64,000 bases of DNA from Onchidella celtica (GCA_963931925.1 OZ007569.1:26390524-26454523), one strand, 5' to 3'. Positions 1 to 11,718 are shown, numbered from the stretch's first letter. Numbers and translations: made by a program. Notes: generated from the sequence alone by a model not told the origin.

Positions 1-56
1 GTGCTTGCCATTCCCGACTTTAGAATCTGTCTATACCTCTGAAACTGAGATCTTAC

Positions 57-147
57 TTCTACGCTTCTTCATCTCCCCTATTATCCAGCTATTTATCTCA
101 GCAGTCCTGGGCTCAGCCAAGGTGGCACCATATAGTTCGCAGGCAGT
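57..147 (-). CDS. C-type lectin domain exon (copy 1)
   Basis: This 91-bp minus-strand exon has an acceptor ending TTCACTGCAG at 148-157 and a GTAAGA donor at 51-56. It encodes TACELYGATLAEPRTAEI followed by a basic stretch. The pattern C-x3-GA-x-LA-E-x5-E-I matches the second alpha helix region of C-type lectin domains, where the first core cysteine sits. The exon starts in phase 0 and ends in phase 1. A paralogous exon of identical length lies at 46132-46222, and the next exon of that copy (44234-44289) starts in the matching phase. The downstream exons of this copy lie beyond the left edge of the window. Ligand and fold completeness cannot be judged from one exon. Confidence 0.6.
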
Positions 148-1339
148 CTGCAGTGAAGAAAAGAAATGAAATACGTTACAGTTTCTGAAATGTCATATAA
201 GTGAAACTGATTTATTGTGATAAATGCATAATATTGCTGCAATCTTGATTTTTTTCTCTTTTCTGGTTATATTTCTTTTCTGCCTACGCTACAGTTTATT
301 GATACATGTGACCGTTATGAAAAGAGATAAACAGAGGCCGCTACATGGAGGCCAAATGGGGCAATGCCCCCCGCCCGGGGGGGGGGGGGTGGGGTAAACA
401 AAAATATTATAATGAGTTTAACTGTGCTGTGTAGATTGTTTAGTCAGTCATTATTATCTATGGACACTTAAGAGTTCGTAACAGCATTTTCTTTGTATTG
501 TGTCCTACCCAAAAATCTACTTTGGAGTTTTGCTGGTGCGTATTTACATGTACATAATTGTATTTGTATTTGTATAACTCTTTAATCCCATTTGGGAAAT
601 TTGCCTCTGTACCATTTCAGCCCAGTTATAACTGGGGCAGGCACGTCCCTAACGGGAAACCACATTGTGTCACCAGTAGTACCGGTACACAGACATTTAT
701 CATTCGGTTCCAATTCCCACAAGAACTCAGCGCAAGATATGTAAGCAAATTTTAGTGGTTTCTACAAGATTGCATTTTATTCTAATTACATCAGTATTTT
801 CTTAAAGGACTTAAAGGGTTCAGCACAGGGCTGGCACTCAGGGAGTGCTAACGGTCTACGGGCCAGGGGGCGCTGTACTTGCCTTGCACCGGGGGCCGAC
901 AACCCATGCTACGCCACTGCTTGAGATAAACATGAATATCTTCCTACATTATGAGGATATGCTGGCCCTATCATGAAACCGTGCAAGTGCGAAAGGCCTA
1001 ATTTTACAGGGGAGGGAAAACAAAATTATTTTTACCGGTACTTCAAAGTATTTTTCTAATCGTCGATATAAATTTTCAAGTTATGGAATTAAACATTTGA
1101 AATAGTGTACTTTCTTTATTCAGTACAGAAATGAAATTCTTTCAAGGAATTCATAGAATATTTGGAACAAAAGAGTTGTTACTTGAAATTTTACATACAC
1201 GTGTGCGGTTCACGAAATGGCCAGAGGATTCAAGGCCCTTCATGATCCACAAAATTAAGGCGTCAGCCTATATGAAATAATCGTGTTGGGCCTCCCAAAC
1301 GTGGCAGACTGCATACGCCGCCCAAAAATTTTAGCAAAG

Positions 1340-1990
1340 TTACCAGAGCGAATGCTTGATATAATGATAAATTTATGGTGCGAATTCGTGACTAAAAAAA
1401 AAACACAACATGGCCAGTGTTTTCCCACAGCGATTGAAGTTATAATTACAAAAGAAGTGACGACCATCAAAGCCTATAGTGATAGCTGAATAATGAACAA
1501 AATTCAATATTTTCCCTGTTTGGCTTGTAAAATACGGCACATTTGCCGCTAAGTGGCGGTGCAAAATCTGTGCACGCTAAACGCGCCAGCTGTCTCGTCT
1601 TATTGTGTCTAGCGATTTTAATTTTTGCAAACACTTCAAGGCACTAATCAAAGCCAATTCACAATCTGCGCAAAATACTGTCAGAAATTTAACCAAAGAT
1701 ACTAGAATTGATAACTTAAGACAGCTAGTGCTTTATCGTGCACAGATTTCACGTCACCTAGCGGCGAACGCGCAGAAATCAGTCATGAAAAGTGCCTATT
1801 TTACCAAGTCAAATAGGGAAAACATTGAATTTTGTTCACTGTTCAGCTATCGCTGTAGGCCTTGATTGACGCCACTCATTGTGGAATTATAACCTCAATC
1901 GCTGTGGGAAAACTCTGGATATATTTTTTTTTGGTCCCAGTAGCGCTGTCACAATTTTGCACCATAGATTTACCAGAGTTTTATAGATCG
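1340..1990. repeat. Foldback inverted repeat inserted in duplicated block
   Basis: Two arms of about 240 bp (roughly 1355-1590 and 1740-1985) are imperfect reverse complements. Both contain the motifs TTTTCCCACAGCGATTGA and GAACAAAATTCAAT in opposite orientation. About 150 bp separate them. The paralogous block near 53.85 kb lacks the left arm. This suggests a foldback or MITE-like insertion, now degraded; no terminal target duplication is clear. Confidence 0.6.
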
Positions 1991-2441
1991 TCTATCTATA
2001 CAATTATGTGGACTGCATACACAATAACTTCTACCAATGCGCACGAGGTGAGCAATCTAGCATATTTTGGAGACAAGATCTGCATCGAAAGGCCCAGCGC
2101 TCACCATCTTGTCAGACTGCACACCAACCATTAGAACTAGTGCTCAGTGGGGGTGTGTGTGTGCGTCTGCCACATTTGGGAAACCCGCCATGTTTGGGAG
2201 GCCCGACACAATTAGGTAGTACTAGTAGGCCTCCTCCTGCCGTGTCGTTCTGTTATATTATGTCTATCGCCGTGCCTTTTCTTACAAACGTGTGACCGTT
2301 GTCGTGTCCACGTACTATGTACAAACTTAAACTCGATCTCAAATACATGATATACATATAAACCTAGAATTCCAGACCAAGATACCGTGTTAAAGGTAAA
2401 GATTTATAAAAGACGCATAATTACTTTACTCTTTCTGTATG

Positions 2442-4022
2442 CAAAGGAGACAAAGGCGACTGCAACAACTATCGAGGCATATCCCTCCTCAGCATTACTG
2501 GAAAGGCTTTTGCTCGCGTCATCCTCTGCCGCCTTCAACAACTGGCGGAAAAAGTCTTACCAGAAACACAATGTGGCTTTCGAAGCAAACGATCAACTAT
2601 TGACATGATATTTGCACTTCGGCAAATCCAAGAAAAATGTAAAGAACAAAACAGGCCGCTTATAACATGCTTTGTGGACCTAACAAAGGCTTTCGACACC
2701 GTAAGCCGATCTGGCCTGTATGCAGTCCTTAAATCCATAGGCTGTCCACCAACATTGCTAAAACTTATTGCATCCTTCCACACTGACATGAGGGCATGTG
2801 TCAACTTTGAAGGCTGCACATCCAATTCATTTGCTGTAAACAGCGGTGTGAAGCAGGGATGTGTTCTTGCTCCTACCTTATTTGGTATATATTTTGCAGC
2901 CCTACTCAAGAATGCCTTTGGTCAATGTTCAGGTGGAGTACTTATTAACACCAGAGTGGACGGCTCCATTTTTAATGTTGCCAGACTAAAAGCAAAATCT
3001 CGTACAGAGCATATTATGTTACAAGAGCTCCTCTTCGCAGATGATGCTGCAATCGTGGCCCACGATGAAACCACGCTCCAGGCTCTCATCAATAGCCTTG
3101 CCAAAGCCTGTGACAAATTCATGCTAAGGATCAGTGTCTCAAAAACTGTAGTTTTGACACAAGGCTTGAGAAACCCCAACCCAATCATGCTGAATGGCTC
3201 TTCTCTGGAGCAAGTGGGAAAATTCTGCTACCTAGGCTCAACCATCAGTGGTAGCACAGACATAACAACTGAAATAAATGCCAGAATAGGAAAGGCGGCC
3301 ACAGCTTTTGGCAAACTCTCAAAAAGGGTGTGGAACAATAGCAAGCTGACCATCAAAACAAAGGTACTCGTGTACCAAACTTGCGTCCTAAGCACCCTGC
3401 TGTATGGCTCAGAGACATGGACCACCTACTCCAAACATGAAAGATCCCTCAACTCCTTCCACCTGCGCTGCCTACGCAAAATTCTCAAGATCAAGTGGCA
3501 AGACAGGATCTCAAATATCGAAGTTCTGAGCCGAGCCAACATTCCATCAACTCAGGCTCTCCTAGGCAAAAAAAGACTGCGGTGGCTTGGACATCTCCAC
3601 CGTATGGAAAATGATCGCATCCCCAGACAAATTCTCTACGGGGAACTTGCTACTGGCAACCGACCCAGAGGTAGGCCACATCTGCGATTCAAAGACACTT
3701 GCAAGGTCACGATGAAAGCATTCAACATCGACCCCAATGAATGGGAGAACCTTGCAAATGATCGAAGCAGATGGAGACAAAAATTGCGCAGTGGCACGCT
3801 CGCAATAGACTTCAAGGCAAAAGAAACATACCTGACAAAACGACAGAGGCGGAATGAAAACACTCGCCAAAGTGAACCCAAAAGACTGACCTGCAATCAC
3901 TGCCATCGCACTCTCGGGTCAAACATTGGTAGAATAAGCCACGAGAGAAGCTGTCAGTCAAAGTGAAAGTGAATATTCTAGCTGCTAAGACCGTCTGTAA
4001 AGACGCTAAAGGCCATATATAA
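2442..4022 (+). mobile_element. 5'-truncated non-LTR retrotransposon insertion
   Basis: This is an insertion relative to copy 2 of the duplicated block, where the flanks TTCTTTCTG and TTTTTATTGATT are nearly adjacent at 54.35-54.37 kb. The insertion starts inside reverse transcriptase coding sequence and ends about 55 bp after the stop codon in a TATATAAATGC tail without poly-A. A short ATGCA direct repeat (2439-2443 and 4023-4027) may be the target duplication. A short copy of the same 3' end lies in reverse orientation at about 52735-52880. The lack of poly-A and the simple tail fit an RTE-like group. Confidence 0.75.
2443..3966 (+). CDS. LINE reverse transcriptase, C-terminal two thirds (RTE/Nimb-like)
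   Basis: The frame is open from the insertion junction to the TGA at 3964-3966, about 507 codons, with no stop or frameshift. It begins at the DCNNYRGISLL segment of the palm, so the endonuclease and N-terminal RT are missing. Visible RT motifs are CGFRSKRSTID, the catalytic FVDLTKAFD, SGVKQGCVLAPTLF, and the FADD box (LLFADDAAIV). The thumb-like YLGSTIS and LLYGSETW segments follow. The C-terminus carries a zinc-finger motif, CNHCHRTLGSNIG then H-x3-SC. The enzyme would copy LINE RNA at a nicked chromosomal target, but this copy cannot start a new cycle alone. The clade assignment comes from motif style only. Confidence 0.8.
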   Translation, partial: KGDKGDCNNYRGISLLSITGKAFARVILCRLQQLAEKVLPETQCGFRSKRSTIDMIFALRQIQEKCKEQNRPLITCFVDLTKAFDTVSRSGLYAVLKSIGCPPTLLKLIASFHTDMRACVNFEGCTSNSFAVNSGVKQGCVLAPTLFGIYFAALLKNAFGQCSGGVLINTRVDGSIFNVARLKAKSRTEHIMLQELLFADDAAIVAHDETTLQALINSLAKACDKFMLRISVSKTVVLTQGLRNPNPIMLNGSSLEQVGKFCYLGSTISGSTDITTEINARIGKAATAFGKLSKRVWNNSKLTIKTKVLVYQTCVLSTLLYGSETWTTYSKHERSLNSFHLRCLRKILKIKWQDRISNIEVLSRANIPSTQALLGKKRLRWLGHLHRMENDRIPRQILYGELATGNRPRGRPHLRFKDTCKVTMKAFNIDPNEWENLANDRSRWRQKLRSGTLAIDFKAKETYLTKRQRRNENTRQSEPKRLTCNHCHRTLGSNIGRISHERSCQSK

Positions 4023-4647
4023 ATGCATTTTTTATTGATTATCTTCCCTCAGACTTCCATTAGGGGTGAAACTGACCAAGGCTGGCGTAGGTACCAAACC
4101 AGTGGCTCGCTGCCCATAAATTTTGCTTCACATTATCACAATGGGCACTCCTCGCTGCATCCTGCTGGGTCGCGGCGTGGGCAGTGTCTATTGTGTTAAT
4201 GTGAAGTCAAAATTATAGGCGGGGGCCCACCAGTCTGGCGCCTACACCAGCCTCGGTTTGTTTTAGCCCTCTCTATGATTACTTTCAGCATTAGCTATCA
4301 CTTTCCGAGTATACACTATCAACTGACCTGTGCAGCACCCCACGGCAATACACTGATTGCAAATACATAGCATTTAGTGCCAAATCGCTCAAAGCCTGGT
4401 GGACATCTCAAGGCACTCGCTGTTGAGATGAAATAGGTGGTAATCAGTTATGCCATTAATGTGATTGTGACAGGAGAAGTGAGGAAGAGAAAAACATAAA
4501 ATAGATGGGAACCGGTGAAGCAATTAATGTGTTTGTGATAGGTGAAGCGAGGGAGAGAAAAACATGAAAAAAAAAACAAAAATACTACGGATAGCTCCAG
4601 CTGATGGAAGCCCGTGAGAAAGGGAAGATTGCCTGATCTTGAGAGAC

Positions 4648-7424
4648 CGGCATTGGTGTCAAAAGTTACTATTCTGTCCAGTATCGTGGGAATTCTCTCT
4701 GCCCCGATCAGTGTTTCTTAACGGGGGTGATATCACCTTGGGGCGGGGGGAGAGATTTTGAGTTCCCAGTGGAGCGAATACGACGAAAAAGGCGATTGAG
4801 GAAGACGGGGAGAGGACCTAAAACAATGGAAAAGACGATAACAAACCGAAATGGACGTTGGGCGATGGCGGCATTGTGGTGGGAGCGAAAGTGTGCAAAG
4901 GGAGGCCATGGTGTGGTGATTTTGGGGAGTTGGGGGGGGGTGTAAATATGTGAGTAACTTTCGGTTACAGGTTTATTGATCATACGCTTAATACTTTTTT
5001 TAATTTTAAAACCACCATATATTGTGCCTATGACAAACGGCTATGCCAGAGAAAAAAAAAATGAGAAAAATCCTCCGAAGACCATGCCGTTCAAATACAT
5101 CGATCATCAGTTTCAGTAGCAGTGATTGTATGATCAGTCCAACCCGCCCAACCAGTTCTTCACTAGGTCTGGGATTGGTAAGGGATAATCCATACCAAAG
5201 CTGAGGCTGGGGTGGTAGAGCTCCGTACTGGGGACTGGTGTAGTACCAGCTCTGGATCTGGGCTGGTGGCGTTGCCACGGTGATTGTTGTGTTTGCCGAA
5301 AATGTCAGCCATCCCAACCCGCGCAGCCGTGGCATTTCTATCAATCGATAGGAAAACTCGCGACATTTCATTGTTTCTCAAATTAGGCAGTTCTGACACT
5401 ATAAATAGAATGTACGTAACTGGGGAATCCCCTGTCATACACTATTAGCGCGACTGAGGGACGCAGCACCGAGCAAGGGGCTGATGGTTCGCCGACATGG
5501 GGGCAGATTACAAGAACACAATGTTTTATCTGCATTTAAAATAGCGTAGAAAGAAGCCAGGTGTATTTATTTAGACTTTGGTATCTGTAAAAATAGATAC
5601 CAACTTTCCTTCTGTCAATCTCAATGAATCTTTGAAGTGAACACAAAACAAATGATCAAATTCCGTGTCTTAACTTCCCTCATGTGTCACTCAACCTCTT
5701 TGGCTGCTAGACAAAAAAATGAAACCACGGGGCTAAAGTTCATATGATCGGCTCTCAAGTTTCATAACAGAGGTCATTTTCTGCGTTAAACCAATGTGTA
5801 AATGCAGTGAGTATCGGCGGCGGAGGCGTGAGGAAGTCTAGGTTGTACTAAGAGTTCACGCGAGTGCATGAGTTGTTTATAAGTCCGAACTTATTGATCG
5901 TAATTTGGATCGTGAGGAGGGTGGATTAATTATTACTTTCGCGAGGTCATCAGTTGTTATGCTAGGGCGCCAGCCAATTTCTGCAGTATTTGCAAGTTGT
6001 GTATTCGGAACCAAATCGAGGCATGCAGTGAACTTGGCATTGCTAGGCATATAAGATAGTTTGAGCTCGATTTAGGGTTAGTCACAGGTAGAAGTTGCAT
6101 CCTTCTTATGAGGTGATTCGGCGGGCCCAGCCAGAGTGAGGCGTGAGTCGAAGATAGAAGTGTACCGACGACGAGAGCTAGCCAAACATAAGCTCCATGT
6201 CTTAGTTCCAGACTAATAGTACACAAGCGACATCCAGAGTTCCGTCCGCTTCTTGTGAACGGACAATTGTAAGTTCCATAACCAAAACGCCGTTCTGTAA
6301 TAGGGAATATCATAAAAACCACAGAAAAACTGTGGGGTCGCAGCAGGGCTATAAGCAAAGTCAAAATTGGGCAAAAAGAAAAGGTTGTATGTTGCAAAAC
6401 CCCGCGTGAGAAATAAAACCCAAACAATACAAAGCAAACTAAAGAGAAGACCGAAAATACACAAAATTTGTGGCGTCATCGCGCAAAGGGAGAGCAGTAA
6501 ATCGTATCTAAAAACAAACAAACAAACAAAAATGAAATAAAGCTAAAGGAACAGACAAAATGTGGCAGGTCCATAACAATTACCCAGAACTGAAACTAAT
6601 AAATCGATTTATCCCGGGCAGGGGCGGGAACTCAGCTAGTATGATATAAATGTTGTAAAGCGCTTAGAGCCTGGTTGTTCACGAGATGAAGTGCTATACA
6701 AATGTTCTGTTATTATTTGCTATTATTATTTTGACTTAGGTATTTATACAAACAACTGATGCTTTTGTTCGCTCTCGAAAGAGATGGAGCTCCTTCTAGT
6801 GGCCTTCCCATCTTCCTATCTTGTGAAAAGACGCTGCTGCTGTGCAGTGTCGAGACCTCTACAAACACAGAATTAGTCTTTCGATATATGCGAGAAGCCC
6901 GATTTGTGTTTACTTTTCACAAACATTAAAACCTGGAATTATGAATCTGGACATGGCATATCAACCATAGGGATTAGGCGACTGGTTCGTTCAATAGCAT
7001 CATGTTACATGTACGCGGTTTTATGATTTCGGGAAGGCAATTTGTTTTTAGGGCATCTGATGAAGATCAACTCGTCTAGTCTCATTATCCCAGTTTTTTA
7101 ACAACCGAGAATCTTAACTTGTGTGTAGTCTGTGTAACTGCGGTTGCATGTTGGAGTGGGGTGGCAATGGGGGGAAAGACAGAACATTTGAGATCTAATG
7201 GAGCGATTGCCTGAAAAGGTGTCTAAAGCGTTGCCCAAAGGCAGATTAATCTCTACTTTGTTGTGTTTTTTTTCTTTCTCATAACCACGGTCGTTTTAAT
7301 ATCATTATGGGCCCGAAGGCAGATTCTTTTGTAATGCGCAGGATGTTCTTCCCCGTTTCAATTTCAAAAACCGATGTAAATTTGCATGCCTGGAGCTCCC
7401 TACAAGCCTTGAGCCCCTTGGCAA
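4648..7424. other. Non-coding stretch with no confident gene
   Basis: No convincing coding exon was found. A G-run follows the duplicated block near 4741. At 6255-6294 on the minus strand a good acceptor (TATTACAG, 6295-6302) is followed by an open frame starting ERRFGYGTYNCPF. It is in the right phase to follow the signal-peptide exon at 7804-7864, but no family is recognisable. A SINE-like tail lies at 6645-6725. Confidence 0.5.
6645..6725 (+). repeat. SINE 3' tail
   Basis: The sequence TGTAAAGCGCTTAGAGCCTG, then a GTGCTATACAAATGTTCTG segment and a TATTATT tail, matches the conserved 3' end shape of mollusc SINEs. The same tail type recurs at 8870-8955. No tRNA-derived head is obvious upstream. 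Confidence 0.45.
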
Positions 7425-7745
7425 CTGCCCATTGTGCCCATGAGTTAAGGCGGCTCTGCTCACAGCATAAAGAAAAGGCCGATGATGAGACAACAAACGA
7501 ATCTTGTGTCAGTATGTGACAATCACTTCGTCAAAATGTAGAAAATGGAGAGTACATGCACACACCCCCCCACCCCAACCTAAAACATTGAGGCCCCCCC
7601 CCCCCCCAATCAACTGCCTGTTGTGCCCATGAGTTAAGGCGGCTCTGCTCACATAGGAAAGAAAAGGCAGATGATGAGAGAATGCACGAGTCTTGTGTCA
7701 ATGTGTGACAATCACTTCGTCGAAATGTAGAAAATGGAGAGTTTA
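7425..7745 (+). repeat. Tandem duplication of about 135 bp
   Basis: Two direct copies, 7425-7560 and 7611-7745, share TGTGCCCATGAGTTAAGGCG, the AAAGAAAAGGC segment and GTGACAATCACTTCGTC with few differences. They are separated by a C-rich spacer containing two poly-C runs. The first copy overlaps a 70-codon open frame that is not conserved in the second, so it is not taken as a gene. Confidence 0.75.
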
Positions 7746-7803
7746 TAACTACACAGTATATCTATCCGTTACGTCTACAAATTAGTTTAGTTATAACACT
7801 CAC

Positions 7804-7864
7804 CTGCTTGAAAGTAACCAATGATTACCAGAAGAAAAATCGGCACAGTCTTGGCTGGAATCAT
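7804..7864 (-). CDS. First coding exon encoding a signal peptide
   Basis: On the minus strand an ATG at 7864-7862 opens 20 codons that read MIPAKTVPIFLLVIIGYFQA. This is a short polar start, a hydrophobic core and a small-residue cleavage region, the layout of a secretory signal peptide. The exon stops in phase 1 at a consensus GTGAGT donor (7798-7803). It is upstream of, and on the same strand as, the C-type lectin exon at 57-147, so it may be the first exon of that secreted lectin. The 7.6-kb gap lacks a confirmed linking exon, so the join is inference. Confidence 0.5.
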
Positions 7865-8336
7865 TTTCTCTGGCAATATTCACTTTAACAAATTCGTTGG
7901 TCTCTGTTGATTGACTGTTTCAAAAGTCAAAACGGAAAAACATCGGGAAAAAAAAAAAAAAGAAAACGATAGAGGTTAGGTGAAGAATGTTCTGTTTGCC
8001 TTCCAAAACTGAAATGGTCAAGATGATGATGAAATGATCCTGCTGCATGCCGTTTGTCGTTCTCAGTCTCTTTTTAAAAAATGTAATTTCAATCATGGAA
8101 AATTACACTGTTTCCTATTTTCACAACTTTCCCTCAACGAAATCCCAAACTACATGTCTAAAGCTGCTCAGTAACAGAGCAAATTCTGACTTTATTCAAA
8201 ATGTCCCCCATTTTATAATGATTGTGCATTTCAGTGAAGAGATGGTTGTTTTCAGGGTTTCTTAGTCTTACAGGGTCGGAATAGTCAGATACTTGAAGAA
8301 TTCTTGTAATTCTTCTTTTAAAAAAAATGGGGACAA

Positions 8337-8625
8337 GGTGTTCTAAAGGCAAGGTGCTCGCCTCTCATGTCAAGGGTCCCGGGTTCAAAACCCAGGCTGT
8401 GCAGGCATGTTGAAAATTGGGATTTTTCACATATTTTCGTGTCCCTGCTCCTACTGGGGGGTAGGATCGAGTACCTAGTCTTCTCGGATAAGGGCGAAAA
8501 AATTCGGAGGGCCCGTGTGCACGTTGCGCACGTTAAAGATACCTTGGCTGTTGGAATCGTAAAGAGCAGGCCGAGCAGGCCGCTGCCCGGGCAAAATTGA
8601 AATTAAAATTAATAGATTAAAATTT
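8337..8625 (+). repeat. tRNA-derived SINE
   Basis: An RNA polymerase III B-box-like GGTTCAAAACC lies at 8382-8392, preceded by an A-box-like AAGGCAAGGTGCTCGCC at 8347-8363. A body typical of mollusc SINEs follows, ending in an AAAATTGAAATTAAAATT tail. Its 77-codon open frame is a by-product and not a gene. Confidence 0.55.
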
Positions 8626-8859
8626 ATCCCTAACACCCCCATATCACCAACGAAAATTTGTAATCCATTATTGAATAAATATTATATAATATATATTCAA
8701 ATAAGATTATAAAACTTTAGAATACAAGTTGTGAGTTGTGAGCTGCGCCTAACAGGCTGCGTTACAATTTGCTCTGAGATGAGAGATAGAGAAAGTGAGA
8801 GAAAGAGGATGAGAGAAAGAAAGAGAGAGTGAGAAAGATGCAAATGGAGAGAACAAGAC

Positions 8860-8915
8860 TTTCTGTAAAGCACCTAGAGCAAACTCGTTTGGATTAGGCG
8901 CTACATAAATGATCT

Positions 8916-8952
<37 letters not shown>

Positions 8953-8955
8953 TTC
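8860..8955 (+). repeat. SINE 3' tail with (ATT)n
   Basis: CTGTAAAGCACCTAGAGC, a GGCGCTACATAAAT segment and about ten ATT units form the same tail module as at 6645-6725. A GAGA-rich stretch precedes it. Confidence 0.5.
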
Positions 8956-9324
8956 ATCTCTGCTTTTATTTTATGTAAGTTATGGTCAGATTCAAAGATA
9001 AATGTTCCAGCTGACTGCTAAACAGTTGGCAGAAACAGAGATTGGTGTTCGGCATCGGAATTTCCTCCTAATAACGAAGTGTCTCTACATAAAAAGTGTT
9101 TACAGTTTTCAACATTATAGTTTCTCTTTCTTTCTTTTTCTCCTAAGATTATAGAAATCTCTGTCATGTCAGCGAGTAACATAAAACTAAAACTAGAGAA
9201 AGGCGTAGAGTTCAAAAGTGTATATCTATTTAGTACACAGGAACGCCCTCTTCTGAGTACAAACTAGGTATGCACTGACAAACGCTTCACTTTCTCTAGA
9301 ACCCCCCCACCCCCACGCCTCCCC

Positions 9325-9363
<39 letters not shown>

Positions 9364-10775
9364 CGAACAGTAGCGAACACATCTTGCCACTTTCATTCGG
9401 CTTGGCCTGCAAACTGTCCATATTGAAGCACTTCCCTCCACGTAATCTCACAGTCAAAAATACGTACATACTTTCGCAAAGTGGTCTCGTGTTGCGGCGT
9501 GATTGATGGCTGTCTCTTAAATCTACCACCGTTTGCAGACAATCCAAACACGGGCGGGTTCAGCAGATATTTGATGGCCAAATTTAATGTTTTTTGTTCC
9601 AGCGGCTCGGGAGATTACCCTGACTGGACGCCAGGACCTTACATCAATTCAAAAATGTATTTATATAACAGATTTAGTTGCCTAATGCTCTGTCCCCCTC
9701 CCAGCTTCCGCTTACCTTTGTTAACCTAAAACTAGACCAGTTCCACTCTAAAGCTTACAGCAAAATACCTGATGGTAACAGAGACCGCCTCACCAAAACG
9801 ACCGAAGATCAAACAGCAGCAGTACCCGGAATAAGCCGAACAAACAGTGAATAGCTCCACTGAACCCACCAATTTTAAAGGCAGACTATGTTCAATTATC
9901 CATGAACTGATTACACAAACTGTATTTTTTGTTTAGGACTGCGCGCGCTTTATTGTATAATTTGTAGAGGATGACTGTTAAATTTATGGAAACATCTCAG
10001 GTAAAGCACAATGAATCTAAGAGATAAACACAGAGCGTGTTTTGCCATAATATATCGATGCTAACTGCTGACAGATAAATTTCTTATCATGAACTATTCG
10101 AAAATGATATCGCTAGCTTTTATCAGAGAGTATGTATTTTTGTATAGAGAGAAATCAGTATTGGTCAATTTGCAACGGGAGACTCAGGAGGCTTCCCGAA
10201 ACTATTGTCAGCATGGAGCGGAAAGTAAGTCACGGCGGTAAACAACGCCTGTTTGTGCATACATCCACGGGGATTAAGAGCCTATAAACGGCTCTAAATA
10301 GTTTCAAAAATATGAGCAAACCACAGTTCATAGATATGCACATTGTCTTTGGTGAAGGCGATCCCTTCCAATTCTTGTTACCCCCCTGACTTAGTTTTGC
10401 GATTTGGCATAAATAAATACTTCTTTTCTGAATTTATGTAAAAGACTCAAGGAAACAACAAAACAAACTTTCAAAACAAGCCCAGCCGAGCGTCGTCACT
10501 AAACTAAAACAAAAATAAACAGTAGTTTGGTTAAAACAGAAAAGTTTGACGCCTTAAAAATCCAACTCGCTGGTAAACTGGGATCACAAGAATGCGCTTC
10601 GTCAATGCTTCTGACAGCAATTTAAAATAGGGTAATGCGCAACATCACTCTGGTCACAAAATGTCCAGAATGTTTAAAATTTATCAAGGCAATGCACATC
10701 TAAGTCAACGTTGGTTTCTAAAGCGGCGATCTGGCTCTTGTAAAGAATTTATCTCTCTTTCTTTCTCTGCCTCCC

Positions 10776-10793
10776 CAATCTCTCTCTCTCTCG

Positions 10794-10854
<61 letters not shown>

Positions 10855-10856
10855 AC

Positions 10857-10892
<36 letters not shown>
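10776..10892 (+). repeat. (TC)n microsatellite
   Basis: This is a nearly pure CT/TC run of more than 100 bp with a few interruptions. It creates long false frames of alternating Ser-Leu or Arg-Glu on both strands. Confidence 0.9.
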
Positions 10893-10893
<1 letters not shown>

Positions 10894-11059
10894 CAGATGG
10901 CCTTCCCTTTTCCCCAACCTCCCCCCAACAAAAATGATTACACCCACTACAGTGCGAAACTATATCTGAAGCTTAATTACAATGGTGATGGTGGTGGTAC
11001 AATCTGAGGTAAGAGTGAAAGTGGTACATGTATAGCTATATGTATAAAACAAACACTCC

Positions 11060-11480
11060 CTTCTGAAAATTTGTATGCTTCCTTTTTCCAGGAAATTTGA
11101 GGATATCATTCATATTTCATTTGATGCATAGAATGGAACCCCATTGGCAATGCGGGCTCCACCGTTTGACTGGTGTATTTTCCAAAAGACAAAGGGATAG
11201 TGCCTATTGTAGAAAGGAAATTGTCACTTTTGAGAAATTGCATGCTTCCTTTTTCCAGGAAACTTGAGGATATTTATATTTCATTTATTGTATCGAATGA
11301 TACCCCATTGGCAATACAGACTCCACCGTTTGACTGGTATTTATATTATATTTGACTGGTATTTATATTATATTTTTTCAAAAGACAGAGAGATGGTATC
11401 TATTGTATAGAGAAAACCGCCACTATTGAGAATTTGTATGCCTCCTTTTACCAGAACAGTTGAGGATAACGTTCGCTGAA
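11060..11480 (+). repeat. Tandem repeat, about 175-bp unit, 2.5 copies
   Basis: The segments TGCTTCCTTTTTCCAGGAAA, CCCCATTGGCAAT and CTCCACCGTTTGACTGGT recur in order at about 11070-11220 and 11245-11400. A third partial copy is at 11420-11470. The second copy has an internal duplication of TTTGACTGGTATTTATATTA. An isolated piece, TTCCACCGTTTGGCTGGTGT, recurs at 12330-12350. Confidence 0.75.
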
Positions 11481-11684
11481 ATGTTTCTAAAACACTGAGC
11501 GGAACTTTTGATGCTTTGAGGAAAAAATATTTTAAATTCAAAGCTAGTGAGCGACAATCAAACTTTTGTGCAACATCTTGATGTGTATAGCGACATTCTG
11601 TTGTGCGCGGAACCAGTCCAGCGACTGCGCAGCCGCGCATCCCAGCAGCGTAGAGGGAACATTGGTTGAGGATATTATAGGTTG

Positions 11685-11718
11685 AACCAGAGAGTATATA
11701 CATCTATACTCTCTGGTT
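11685..11718 (+). repeat. 14-bp perfect hairpin
   Basis: AACCAGAGAGTATA at 11685-11698 is an exact reverse complement of TATACTCTCTGGTT at 11705-11718, with a 6-base loop. There is no U-run on either side, so it is not presented as a terminator. Confidence 0.7.

Larger units (their letters stand above)
1..4647. repeat. Duplicated block, copy 1 (contains C-type lectin exon)
   Basis: This block recurs in the same orientation about 46 kb away, between about 46.1 and 55.06 kb. Matches are visible at 1-560 against 46.1-46.57 and 49.6-49.7 kb, at 780-905 against 50.04-50.19 kb, at 905-985 against 52.97-53.05 kb, at 1080-1340 against 53.59-53.85 kb, at 2165-2440 against 54.07-54.36 kb, and at 4025-4647 against 54.36-55.06 kb. 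The two copies have diverged by many substitutions and small indels, so the duplication is old. Copy 1 lacks the piggyBac, THAP and Ginger1-like insertions seen in copy 2, but carries its own foldback repeat and truncated LINE. It may be a segmental duplication of a lectin locus or a large dispersed repeat that includes a lectin exon. Confidence 0.8.

Noticed and set aside
5006-5438. Overlapping minus-strand frames of 91-121 codons
   Set aside because: No splice sites, domain motifs or conservation with the duplicated block support them.
6180-6294. Second exon of the secreted lectin (ERRFGYGTYNCPF frame)
   Set aside because: The acceptor and phase fit, but no clear phase-0 donor or CTLD motif is visible, so it is mentioned only as a candidate.
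8337-8625. A tRNA gene
   Set aside because: Promoter boxes are present, but no cloverleaf with anticodon stem can be drawn and the body is SINE-like.
11685-11718. Transcription terminator hairpin
   Set aside because: There is no U-run and the sequence is eukaryotic; a simple inverted repeat is the safer call.
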